Part shown: positions 7,445-16,400 of the stretch, piece by piece
Layout of the letters: every line of letters begins with the position of its first letter
How positions within the stretch are numbered: the first letter of the stretch is position 1
Source: DATFJZ01 sp034660495
GTDB lineage: Bacteria > Desulfobacterota > Desulfobacteria > Desulfobacterales > Desulfobacteraceae
DNA length: 25,553 nt
Direction of reading: 5' to 3'
Assembly (NCBI GenBank): GCA_034660495.1
Contig: JAYEJJ010000038.1
Location: 1-25,553, forward strand
Program-made: the position numbers and the translations under genes
Notes under the pieces: model-generated
What the model was told of the DNA's origin: nothing
The model's input: the letters and a program-made list of their open reading frames with translations, nothing else
The model's database searches: none

Positions 7445-7690
7445 TCAAGTTAAATGTGCTTTGGACAATGCTGTATAGGAAACCCTGTGGCTGATTCTGT
7501 CTTTTTCTTCCAGCATATTGAGTTTGACCATTTCAAATTCCTCAATCAGAATAAACAGGGTTTACCGTTTTTAAAAGACCGGCAAGGGCGGCAAAGTGGA
7601 AATAAATGGGACCGCAGCCCGTCATGTAGGGAAAGATCACAGAATCAAAGGTGATGGTGGCAATGATGCTCTCCTTTGTGTAAAGGGCCC
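7445..7690 (-). pseudogene. Collapsed second synthase copy (KR-region piece joined to C-terminus)
   Basis: Two parts of the 10449-22103 synthase recur here. Positions 7563-7682 match 12466-12587 closely at the DNA level and encode IIATITFDSVIFPYMTGCG, the region ahead of the KR. Positions 7445-7558 match the 3' end at about 10450-10556 and encode LFILIEEFEMVKLNMLE and RISHRVSY, then a slightly different end (LSKAHLT) and a TGA. About 1.9 kb that separate these parts in the intact gene are missing. The junction at 7555-7565 falls where both parents share a short AAAC/TTTACC-like stretch and shifts the reading frame. The copy differs from the intact gene by scattered, often synonymous changes, so it is a diverged paralogue and not a recent duplicate. 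Confidence 0.85.
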
Positions 7691-7697
7691 ATGCAAA

Positions 7698-8435
7698 TCA
7701 GCAGGCCGGACCTGTTATCAGAGATACAGCATAATTGCTGTGGATGATGGTGGAAAAGACAGACACTCTGACCTTTTGCCCATGGTAAAGGATTGTATCA
7801 TCAATGATTTCTACCCTGTGAAGGCTTTCGTTGAATCCCAGTTTTATATATTTTAAATAGGCCTCTTTTACGGTCCATTTTTTAAAAATGTCACAGGGGG
7901 TAAGAGCCATTGTGTTGATTTCTTTTTCAGTAAAAGCAAGGTTTAAAAAGGAAGTATCCGGCAGGCTGCCAATTTTCTCAATATCTATGCCGATATCCTG
8001 GTTTTTGTCTGAACAGACAGCAGCCGCGGCATAGTCATCTGAATGGGAAATGGATATTTTTATACCGGGACTATTGACCAGAAAAGGGGCGCCCTTTTCA
8101 TGATGGCTGATCTGGATTTCCTGCAGGGATTTTTCCGGAGCATGCCCGGCCTGTACCATGCGTTTTACAAGTAGACGTCCGGCCATCCATTCCAGCTGTT
8201 TTTTTTTTGCTTTAAACCGGTTTACAGTATCAATTTCAGAATCTGACAAAAACAGGCGTGTAAAATCCTGTTTTTTAAAAAAAGTGTTTTTTAATGAATT
8301 CAAACTATGGTAGCTTTTCACATGCAGCACCTGGTTCAGGGCAGTGGAAATTTTGAGAATCCCTGTTTCAATGCCAGGCAGCGGGGCAGGGGTCAGCAGT
8401 GTATTGATATTTACAAAATCCTGTATCCGGGTCAT
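7698..8435 (-). CDS. Sfp-type 4'-phosphopantetheinyl transferase
   Basis: A 245-aa enzyme that transfers phosphopantetheine from CoA to carrier domains. All family landmarks are present: EWMAGRLLVK at 82-91, ISHSDDYAAAAV with SHS at 130-132, the Mg-binding GIDIEKI at 149-155 (D151 and E153) and WTVKEAYLK at 187-195. The length fits the Sfp/PfaE class, not the short AcpS type. It runs in the same direction as the synthase, and its stop lies about 10 bases ahead of the collapsed second synthase copy, so it was probably co-transcribed with that copy. It is the obvious candidate to activate the two carrier domains of the intact synthase. Only 58 bases separate its start from the divergent cheW, so the two promoters must share that space. 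No strong RBS is visible. Confidence 0.92.
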   Translation of the reverse strand: MTRIQDFVNINTLLTPAPLPGIETGILKISTALNQVLHVKSYHSLNSLKNTFFKKQDFTRLFLSDSEIDTVNRFKAKKKQLEWMAGRLLVKRMVQAGHAPEKSLQEIQISHHEKGAPFLVNSPGIKISISHSDDYAAAAVCSDKNQDIGIDIEKIGSLPDTSFLNLAFTEKEINTMALTPCDIFKKWTVKEAYLKYIKLGFNESLHRVEIIDDTILYHGQKVRVSVFSTIIHSNYAVSLITGPAC

Positions 8436-8493
8436 AATTGAAAAGTGTATTGAATGGCAGGGTTAAAGTCAATGGGTAATAATTGGGGAAGGT

Positions 8494-8958
8494 ATGGTGT
8501 CAGAACAGGGAGATGGTGCAAAATTCAGGCAGTTTGTTTCTTTTAGAATAGACGGGTATGTGATGGGAATAGATATTCTCAAGGTAAGAGAAGTGAATAT
8601 GCTTCTTGACATAACACCGGTTCAGCATGCCCCGGAATTTGTACGCGGATTGATTAATTTAAGGGGTCAGACGGTTCTGGTGTTTGATATGGGTGTGCTT
8701 ATGGGAGGCAGCCCACGGATTTTAACGGAAGACAGCCATAATATCATATTAAAGGCAGATGATGTGGGGCTTCTTGTGGATCATATAGGAGAGGTTGTAG
8801 CTGTTGAAGAAGATGAGATCGAGGCTTTGCCCGCCAATATGGACAGCCAGACGGCCAATTATGCAGACAGTGTAGTTAAACTTGAAGATGAGCTCATGAC
8901 AATTGTTTCCGTTGAAAAGGTTCTGGGTCAATCCAAAAGTAAACCGGCAAAGGAGTAA
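8494..8958 (+). CDS. cheW: Chemotaxis coupling protein CheW
   Basis: A 154-aa single-domain CheW that links chemoreceptors to CheA. Recognisable elements are FVSFRIDGYVMGIDILKVRE at 13-32, 'I-T-P-V-Q-H-A-P-E-F-V-R-G-L-I-N-L-R-G-Q-T-V-L-V-F-D', the usual core at about 40-66, and a second beta barrel half with 'G-L-L-V-D-H-I-G-E-V'. The start has a strong RBS (GGGGAAGG). It is the first gene of a chemotaxis operon whose other genes are damaged, and the stop is two bases ahead of the cheA remnant start, which has its own AAAGGAG. CheW itself looks fully functional and could serve the MCP at 2892-4922 with a CheA encoded elsewhere. Confidence 0.93.
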   Translation: MVSEQGDGAKFRQFVSFRIDGYVMGIDILKVREVNMLLDITPVQHAPEFVRGLINLRGQTVLVFDMGVLMGGSPRILTEDSHNIILKADDVGLLVDHIGEVVAVEEDEIEALPANMDSQTANYADSVVKLEDELMTIVSVEKVLGQSKSKPAKE

Positions 8959-8960
8959 AT

Positions 8961-9626
8961 ATGGCAGATACAGGGACAATCGATCTTAGCGAAGGCGTTG
9001 GCAGTGAGTTTGTTGCAGAAATCAGGGATGATCTGGAACTGCTTGAGCCGGATCTCCTTGCCATGGAGGATGAACAGTCCAATGTGGATGCTGAACTGAT
9101 AAACCGGGCCTTCAGGTCAATTTACAGTATCAAGGGCGGTGCCGGTTTCTGCGGATTTAAGGATCTGGGCATTTTAAGCCATTCAATGGAAAATGTATTG
9201 ATGCGCATCAGGGACGGCCGGCTGCATATTGCCTCTGAAATTGTAGATGCGCTGCTTTCCGGCCTTGATAAACTCAAGCTCATGATCGAAGCCCTGGATA
9301 CCGGTGACCCTGTTTTCTTTGAGGACGAAATTAGAGCCTTTGAGAGGATTCTTGAACAAAAAGAAAATATAGACCAGCCGGATAAAGACCAGCCGGATAA
9401 AGACCAGCCGGATAAAGACCAGCCGGATAAAGACCAGCCGGATAAAGACCAGCCGGTTAAGGATCAGCCGGATAAGAATCAGCCCTGTAAGAATCAGTCG
9501 GATAAAGACCAGCCGGATAATGAACCCATGGGTAAACCCCATGGTGAACCTGGCGGGCCTTCCCATGACGTTGAAATGTCTTCTGACAAAGGTATTGCAG
9601 AAAACTGCTTGAGGGAAGAAATGTGA
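8961..9626 (+). CDS. cheA: CheA remnant: Hpt domain plus repeat linker, no kinase
   Basis: A 221-aa protein corresponding to the N-terminus of a CheA histidine kinase. Residues 14-125 are the P1/Hpt four-helix domain (AINRAFRS-like helix, SIKGGAGFCGF, LSHSMENVLMRIRDG). At the position of the phosphorylated His the codon is TAC: F51-R52-S53-I54-Y55-S56-I57-K58-G59, where families have F-R-x-x-H-x-x-K-G. Residues 138-187 are a repetitive DQPDK linker. After it, where the dimerisation and ATPase domains (about 300 residues) should follow, the frame ends in TGA. The C-terminal CheW-like domain appears in the next two frames. The protein can neither phosphorylate nor be phosphorylated at the usual site. 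The start is set by AAAGGAG five bases ahead. Confidence 0.85.
   Translation: MADTGTIDLSEGVGSEFVAEIRDDLELLEPDLLAMEDEQSNVDAELINRAFRSIYSIKGGAGFCGFKDLGILSHSMENVLMRIRDGRLHIASEIVDALLSGLDKLKLMIEALDTGDPVFFEDEIRAFERILEQKENIDQPDKDQPDKDQPDKDQPDKDQPDKDQPVKDQPDKNQPCKNQSDKDQPDNEPMGKPHGEPGGPSHDVEMSSDKGIAENCLREEM
9372..9521 (+). repeat. 15-bp minisatellite in the cheA linker, 10 units
   Basis: Unit GACCAGCCGGATAAA (Asp-Gln-Pro-Asp-Lys) is repeated ten times head to tail. Units 1-5 (9372-9446) are identical; units 6-10 carry substitutions (GTT for GAT, AAT for GAC, CTG for CGG, TCG for CCG). Identical 5' units with decayed 3' units show recent expansion by slippage. The period is a multiple of three, so copy-number changes keep the reading frame. 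Confidence 0.97.
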
Positions 9627-9802
9627 TTGTTTTTTCCAATGCAGAGAACGAGTTTTTTGCCATTCCACTCGACAGAATGGTGCGCCTGGAAAAGATAACA
9701 CCAGATGCAGTGCATAAGGTGGGCAGGCTGAAATACATGGCCTACCAGGATACCAGTATTTCTATTTTTAATCTGGAAGAGTTTATTCCTGTGAATCCCT
9801 GA
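9623..9802 (+). pseudogene. cheA: CheA C-terminal regulatory-domain fragment
   Basis: A 59-codon frame beginning GTG at 9623, overlapping the end of the Hpt frame (ATGTGA). It reads VIVFSNAENEFFAIPLDRM, VRLEKI and SISIFNLEEFIP, the first part of the CheW-like P5 domain that closes CheA proteins. It ends in TGA at 9800-9802. The next frame (9813-10022) carries the rest of the same domain, so this is one broken domain. With the Hpt part it gives the two ends of cheA with the kinase core deleted. Confidence 0.75.
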
Positions 9803-9812
9803 TCTAAAAGAG

Positions 9813-10022
9813 TTGTATGTGATTATCCCTAAGGGACTGAGCGTTCAGTCAGGCCTTATGGCCTCAAATATCATAGATACCATGGAGGTGTTTCAGAAAA
9901 TCAAGAAAGATGCAAATACGCCGGTGGGGGTTGATGGGACCGCTTTTGTTGACAAAAAACTGGTTCAGTTCCTTGATATGGAAGAAATGAAAAAATTAAT
10001 GGAAGATATGACAGTTTCATAA
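9813..10022 (+). pseudogene. cheA: CheA C-terminal end fragment
   Basis: Reads YVIIPKGLSVQSGLMASNII, DTMEVF, then VGVDGTAFVDKKLVQFLDME, matching the last strands and terminal helix of the CheA regulatory (CheW-like) domain. The frame opens with TTG at 9813 and has no convincing RBS. It continues the 9623-9802 fragment one frame over, with the break at about 9800-9813. The stop at 10020-10022 is probably the original cheA stop, as a new RBS and start (10052) follow 29 bases on. Confidence 0.7.
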
Positions 10023-10051
10023 ATAAACGGGTCTCATAAAGAGAAGATAAG

Positions 10052-10327
10052 ATGAACATACTTATTGTTGATGATAAAGCATCCATTCGTAAAGAGATGA
10101 AAAAAAATATAAAATCAAAAGGATTTGTCGTTGTGGCCAATGAGGTAAAGGAGCTGTCCCGGCAGACGGCCAGTGCCACATCGGAAATCCGTGAAAAGCT
10201 GGAGAACGTCACCGGGGTGAGCAAGGACGCTGCAACAACAGCGGAAAGCGCAGATAGAATCAAAAAGAGTGCTGACACCCTCTCTGCACTGGCCGGTCAG
10301 CTTCAGGAACAAACCCATCCAGTTTAA
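10052..10327 (+). pseudogene. CheY N-terminus fused to MCP C-terminal segment
   Basis: A 91-aa frame with a plausible start (GAGAAGATAAG ahead of ATG). Residues 1-25 are the first strand and helix of a CheY-like receiver (MNILIVDDKASIRKEMKKNI, with the acidic pair D7-D8). From residue 25 the sequence is the signalling hairpin of a chemoreceptor: GFVVVANEVKELSRQTASAT, EIREKLENV, then a shortened C-terminus. The phospho-Asp, Thr and Lys of the receiver are missing, as are the membrane and HAMP parts of the MCP. Receiver and MCP sequences both carry a Lys-Gly-Phe at the joint, so the fusion may have arisen at a short shared sequence. It sits where cheY normally follows cheA in such operons. Confidence 0.8.
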
Positions 10328-10353
10328 AATAGAGTAGCAAGATTTTTAAAATC

Positions 10354-10446
10354 CGGCAACAGGCATGATAAATACAAAAGAATGGACAGCCGTGATCCGT
10401 TTCAGATTTTTTTGACGGATCTGGCGGTTATGTTCAGCCTGTTCCG
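10354..10446 (-). pseudogene. Second EamA permease remnant
   Basis: On the minus strand positions 10354-10392 encode TAVHSFVFIMPVAG, matching TAVHSFVFIMPAAG in the intact permease (6563-6604). About 37 of 41 bases agree over the core (10356-10396). The sequence to the right (up to 10446) reads NRQIRQKNLKRI in the same frame and is not recognisably permease. The relic lies immediately behind the stop of the intact synthase, in the same relative place as the intact permease behind the collapsed synthase copy. Confidence 0.65.
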
Positions 10447-10448
10447 GG

Positions 10449-13400
10449 TTATACACTAGACAATGCTTTGTAAGACACCCTGTGGCTGATTCTGTCTTCT
10501 TTTTCCAGCATGTTCAGTTTGACCATTTCAAACTCCTCAATCAGAATAAACAGGTTTCCCTTTTTGTCGCACAGCTTCAGGCTGTAGGAATTGGTTTCCT
10601 CACTTGTGCCTGTTTTCGTGGTGATGCAATAGTATTCCTGGTTTTTCTGAACTTTCCGGTAAAACTCCAGATCCTTTATTTTATATGGCAGAACAGTCCG
10701 GGAGGTGGTAAAAAATTCAAACAGCCCCCCTGTCTGAAACATGGCATCCATGATTACAGCCGGGGTTTGGAAGTTGGGCGTGGTATTTTTTTTGAAAAAT
10801 TCCTTTGTGCTTGAGTCCTTGACTGTGGTCACAAGAACCTGTCCGTCAAAGGAGTTTACCTCTGTTATGGTTTCAAACAGACCCTTCATAAAGAGGCGAT
10901 TGGGATGATACACAATGTCACTGTGCTCCCCGTCAAATGTCACCCCATTGAATTCAGACAGCTGGATTTTTTCAGGTTTTAAGGGATGATCTGAAAAATG
11001 CACCTTTCCCTGGTAGTGAAGGGTGGGATCTCCCATGGCAATCCCCTGGGGATTCTTAAACTGGGATGAGATGCGGCACTCAAATACCCCTTTTTCCTTT
11101 TGCGTTGCTGTTATGGTCAGCTCCTTGGGCCTTCCCTTAAGCATCTTTATGCCGTAGGGAATGGAAAAATCAGAAAGTTTAACCAGATGACCTGGAATGT
11201 CTCCAAGATCGGCTGCTGCCTCGGCCAGGGTTTCAATGCCCGTGGCTCCGAGAAAAACCGGTACATCCGCCATGGCATGATCGTTTAAAAATAGATCCCG
11301 GTCAAGGTCAAGGGTCCTTGAAAATACCGCCTCTGTCTTATTTCTTGAAATCATCTGGTCCAGAAATGGAAATTCAGGATCGTCAGGGTCTCCTAACACT
11401 TTGTCCCTGTCAAAGTCATAATCAAAACCGGAAAATACCATTTCCAGTTCTTCCCTGTCCAGCAGATCCGCCATAAAGAATTTTACCCCCTGATCCATGG
11501 GCAGGAACTGAATTCCCCTTTCCTGGAGCACCTTCATGACTGTGGGGTTGGTGGCCATGCCGGTTCCGGACCAGGCCGTCCAGGCGTATACTTTATAATT
11601 TCTATTGGGATGGCGCTGTTTTTCCCTGAAAAGCGCTTTGCTTAAAAAATCATTGGCAGCGGTGTAATCCACCTGTCCTTCATTGCCGAACCGGGCCGTT
11701 ACAGAGGAAAAGGTAAAGAAGTAGCTGTAATCTCTGTTTTCCATGGCCCTTAAGAGGTTGAGCATGCCCTTGACTTTGACATCCACCACCCGTTCAAAGG
11801 CTTTAAGTTCCTTTTTAGGGATGAACTGGCTCATTTCCATGCCTGCCGCATGAAACACCCCGTCAATGCTCTGGTGTTGATCCACCACCTGTTTGACGGC
11901 CTGATAGTCGGTTACATCGGCTACATGGTAGTTCACCTCCACGCCCATGGATTTCAGATATTCAATGTTTTTGACTGATTTTCTTACCAGCATGATCCGG
12001 TCTGCCGCATTTTTGACTTCCAGGGGTCTGGCTTCGGGCTGGTCCGCTTTGACCATGGCCATGATCTCAGGCTGGCTGACATTGTTTTTCAGATATTTTT
12101 CATCCATTTTGTAAATATCATTGATGTCAAGAATGATCAGGTGAATTCTGTAATGATTCACAACCTGCTTGATGATTTCATAGGTGATGCCGCCGGCCCC
12201 CCCGGTGACCAGCATGGTGGCGCCTTCTTTTATGATACTTTTGTTTTTTTCGGCAGATCTCTGCTTCATGGATAAAACATGGCGGGTGTTGTTTCTATAC
12301 CCTGCCTCTGCCCTTTTATCACCGCTTAATAATTCATTGATAAAGGTGTCTGCAATGACTGATCTGCGGCTCTCATTTCGGGGCTCTGCCGTGTCCTGGT
12401 GATTTTGATCAAAGGAGAAATCGACAATTTTCACCAGGGTATCGGTCATTTCCTTGTTTACCGTTTTTAAAAGCCCTGCAAGGGCGGCAAAATGCGGATA
12501 AATGGGACCGCAGCCCGTCATGTAGGGAAAGATCACAGAATCAAAGGTGAGGGTGGCAATGATGCTGTCCTTTGTGTCAAGTTCCTGAAACAGGCCTTTG
12601 ATCAGGACAAATACAGATTTAAAGCCCATATTAAGCGCATCCTCCTCTGTTATGGACCTGGCAGTCAAATTCCCGGTGTGGGGTGACCCGGATTTTTTTT
12701 CAGGGTCTGAAGGCTGTTCGTCAAAAAAAGCATCAAGGGCGGCAAGATGAATAAATCCGTTGATGTCCGGGTGTTTTTCCTTCAGCCGGGCTGTTTCCTC
12801 TTCCATGCTGCTGATATCGGTCAGGTCCATTTGAAAATCCATGGACGGCCCCTTGCCGATAAGGATAATCCTGCCCTGTTTTTCTTTTATTTTTTCACTG
12901 ATTTTTTCAGCAAACCCGTGGCTGTCAGCCGTGACAATAAAGGTTTTATTTTTGAGATCAACCCGGTCTGCTGGTTTAGTTTGATCCGGGCTCATGGCGC
13001 TGCCGGGAAGGGGTGCTGGTTTTGTCCTGATGACCAGTCGTTTTACAGGAGCAAGGGGGTCGACGGCATCCTCTCCTTTGTTTTCCCGTACTTCGGGCTC
13101 ACGATGGTCTGACCCTTTTTTTTCAGTGTTTTCTGTTTCAGAAGCATCCGGTCTGCCCCCTTCAGGAGGCGTATCATCAGGAGGGGTATCATCCGTGGCT
13201 GTCATTTTTTCAATATATTGGGAAAGTTTCGCAATGGTGTTGAGATCCTTGAGCCTGAGGTCGTCAGGTACAGAGAATCCAAAAAAAGAGGCCGCCCTGG
13301 CAAAGATTTCCACCTGTTTGACCGTGTCAATGCCGAGATCGGCTTCAAGATCAAGGTCGTCTTCAAGCATGTCCATGGTATAGCCGGTCTGATCCCCGAT

Positions 13401-16400
13401 GATTTCTTTGACTTTTTCAATGGGACCCTGACCTTTCAGACCGGGGACCTGTTTCTTCTCACCCATTGGTTTTGGTGGTTCTTCTGTTGTTTGAGTGTCT
13501 GGTGCCGTTGTTCTGCTTTCCGCCTGGGGGGGCGTATCTGAGCCACCGGCCCCTTTGTTACTTATGTATTGGGTAAGCTTGGCAATGGTGTTGAGATCTC
13601 TGAGTTTAAGGTCGTCAGGGACTGAGAATCCAAAAAAGGAGGCCGCCTTGGCAAAGATTTCCACCTGTTTGACGGTGTCAATGCCAAAATCGGCTTCAAG
13701 ATCAAGGTCATCTTCAAGCATGTCCATGGTATAGTCGGTCTGTTCGGCAATGATTTCTTTGATTTTAACGCCAAAGTTGGCCTCAGGCAGCTCAGCGTCT
13801 GAAGATTCTTTTTCCCTGTTTTCCCCGGCAGCTGTGATGTCTGCTCCTGTTTTTTCAGGCAGGGAAGGGGCTTTTTCTGTGACACTGTCTTCAGCAGTCG
13901 CAGCTGGTGTGCTCTGATCAAAATCGGCTTGATTTTGAGCTGCAGGGGTCAGTGTCTCTATTTTTTCAGCGTCCTGACCGGCAATGACGCACAGGGTGTT
14001 ATCAATGAGTTTAAGCTCAGGCGTTTCAGATCGGGTAATTTTCTTAAGCCATTGTTGATATTCAATGGAGCAGGTGTTTAATGCATTCAAGTCAAAATGG
14101 TTTTCCTCAATGCGTTTGACAAAGAGAAAGGCCAGATGGGAGCCGAAACCGGCTGCCAGATGCAGGCCATATTCAATATTTTCTTCTTTCTTACTGCTGA
14201 AGTTCAATTCCCTGAAATTCTCCGGGATATCCGTAAGGTTGGCTATGGGCGGGGCCTGCCGTTTCTGCAGGGCCTTGACCATGACCACATCTTCAATGGC
14301 AGCACCCAGGGTATGTCCTGTAAATCCTTTGGTGTTGGAAATAAAGATCTGTTTCAGGTAATTGTTAAAAGTGGCTTTTAATGCCGATACTTCAGCATCT
14401 GCACTGCCGCCCCTGGCCGGGGTGTAGGTTTCATGGGACATGAACAAAAGGTTGCCGACATAGTCTTTTTTGTTCAGATTATGCCGTTTTTCAACCTGTT
14501 CAATAAACCGGGTCATCTCATTTGTCATATGGGCAACATCAATTTTATAGGTGTGATATGCAGAGTTTGCCATGTGGGTGCCCAGTATCTCAGCCTGGCC
14601 GTTCATTCCCCTTGCCTTTACCGTTGATTCATTTTCTATGACAAGGCCCACGGCACCGCTGCCGACAATGGTTCCGTTTCTTGCCTTGTCAAAGGGTTTT
14701 GCCGCTTCAGATACCCTTTTCTTAACGGTGGCAGCGCCCAGGGCAAGAAAGCCTGAGCCGATCCACTGATTCTGGGCTGCAGATGTGGCATTCTCACCGC
14801 CCACCACAATGACCCGTCTGCACCGGCCCACTCTTATCCAGTCTTCGGCAACGCCGATGGCCTGGGTAGTGGAGGCACATGCGCTGGAGATAAGGGTATT
14901 GGGCCCCTTTGCGCGTATGAGCTGAGCCAGGTGGGCCGACCCCAGGGGGCAGAAATTGGCCAGTAGATTTCTGTCAAATTTGTAGACCTCAAGATCTTTA
15001 CGTTTCCGGCTTTTGATTTTAAAGAACCAGTCGGTAATGGTTTCCTTTACGGTAATATCTTTGATGTTCTCCATCAGGTAGAAGTAGATATTTTCAAATT
15101 CTTCATAGGGTTTGAGGTAGAATCTGTCATAGAGATATTTTTCCATCTCATTGACAATGGTTTCGGTGCTGGGGAACAAAGATGTTATAATCACGCCGGT
15201 ATCGTTCTGCATTTCCCTGGGAAGGGCAAATCCGTCGGGTATCATCTGCCTGCCTGAAGCCGATTGTTTGTACTGCATGACAAGGGGGATTCCGGCATCT
15301 TTTAAGGCTTCAATACCGGCAGCCACGGCAAGGGACATGCTGATGTCATACTGGGATTTAATGCCGTATTCTTCGGTTAAATCAAAGTATCCCAGCTGTC
15401 CTGCCAGCTGAATCACATCTTCTGTCTTTGTGATTTCAACAACTCTGGCATTCCCGTCGGGCTGTTTAAACAGGCGGGTAATGTTTTTGTCGGCAATTTT
15501 GTGCTTCTCTTCAATGGTTAAAGGCTCAATAAAATTGTTTCCCTCAAGTATCCTGTCAAAATTGTCTGGATTGAACACCTTTCTGGTTTTTCCGGGAAGC
15601 CCGACAGATACGCCGGCAATGACAATTTTTTCCGTATTGAAACTGAATTTTTCAACGGCGTCCAGGGCGGCCTGCTGTTTCTGTTTCAGATATTCTTCAT
15701 AGAGAAGCTTTTCCGCCAGGTCTGCATTGTTTTGTTTAAAATTCAGAAAATCTAATCCAGGCGAGCCTTGGGTTTCAATTTTCAAAGGCTGATCTGAAAG
15801 CATTCTGGTGCGGTCCTGACCGGCTGGGCTAACATCTGCTCTTGAGCGTGTGAATATGGAGGAAAACGATTTCAGATAGCTGATGCATTCCTCAAAGGAC
15901 TCAATCTCGCCTTTTTTAACATCTATGGTAACGGCGTTCTGATACTGGGCAATATTGATATTTTTCAAAAGATTGGACAAAAGACGGGACGGGCCGATTT
16001 CAATATAATGGGTTTTGCCGGACTGGTACACCTGTTCAATGGATTTGATGAACTCAACCGGTGAGGTAATCTGTTTGGCCAGCAGATCCTTAACTGCGCG
16101 TCTGTCTTCAGGATAGGGCGCGGCTGTGACATTGGAGATGATTCTTGAAAACTCAACCTCGTTAAACGTGATCTTTGCCAGGTATTCCCTGAGTTTTTCC
16201 CCGGCTTCCCTGAACAGCGGGGTATGAAAGGCACAGGAAAGATTCAGCTTTTTGTAAACCGTATTTTTAACGCTTAAAAATGAGCAGAAATCATCAATGG
16301 CTGACGCGTTTCCAGATACAGCTGTCTGGTTTTCACTGTTTTTATTGGTGATATAGATATCAGACAAGTCCGACTTTCTGATCAGGGAAGCGGTTTCCTT

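Noticed and set aside
9183..9701. Minus-strand frame with repeated Leu/Ile/Phe/Val across the cheA linker
   Set aside because: It is the complement of the DQPDK minisatellite; the apparent hydrophobic repeats arise from the 15-base unit.
13206..13771. Direct repeats considered as mobile-element or CRISPR-type repeats
   Set aside because: They encode the two tandem carrier domains of one enzyme and differ at silent positions, so they are a domain duplication.
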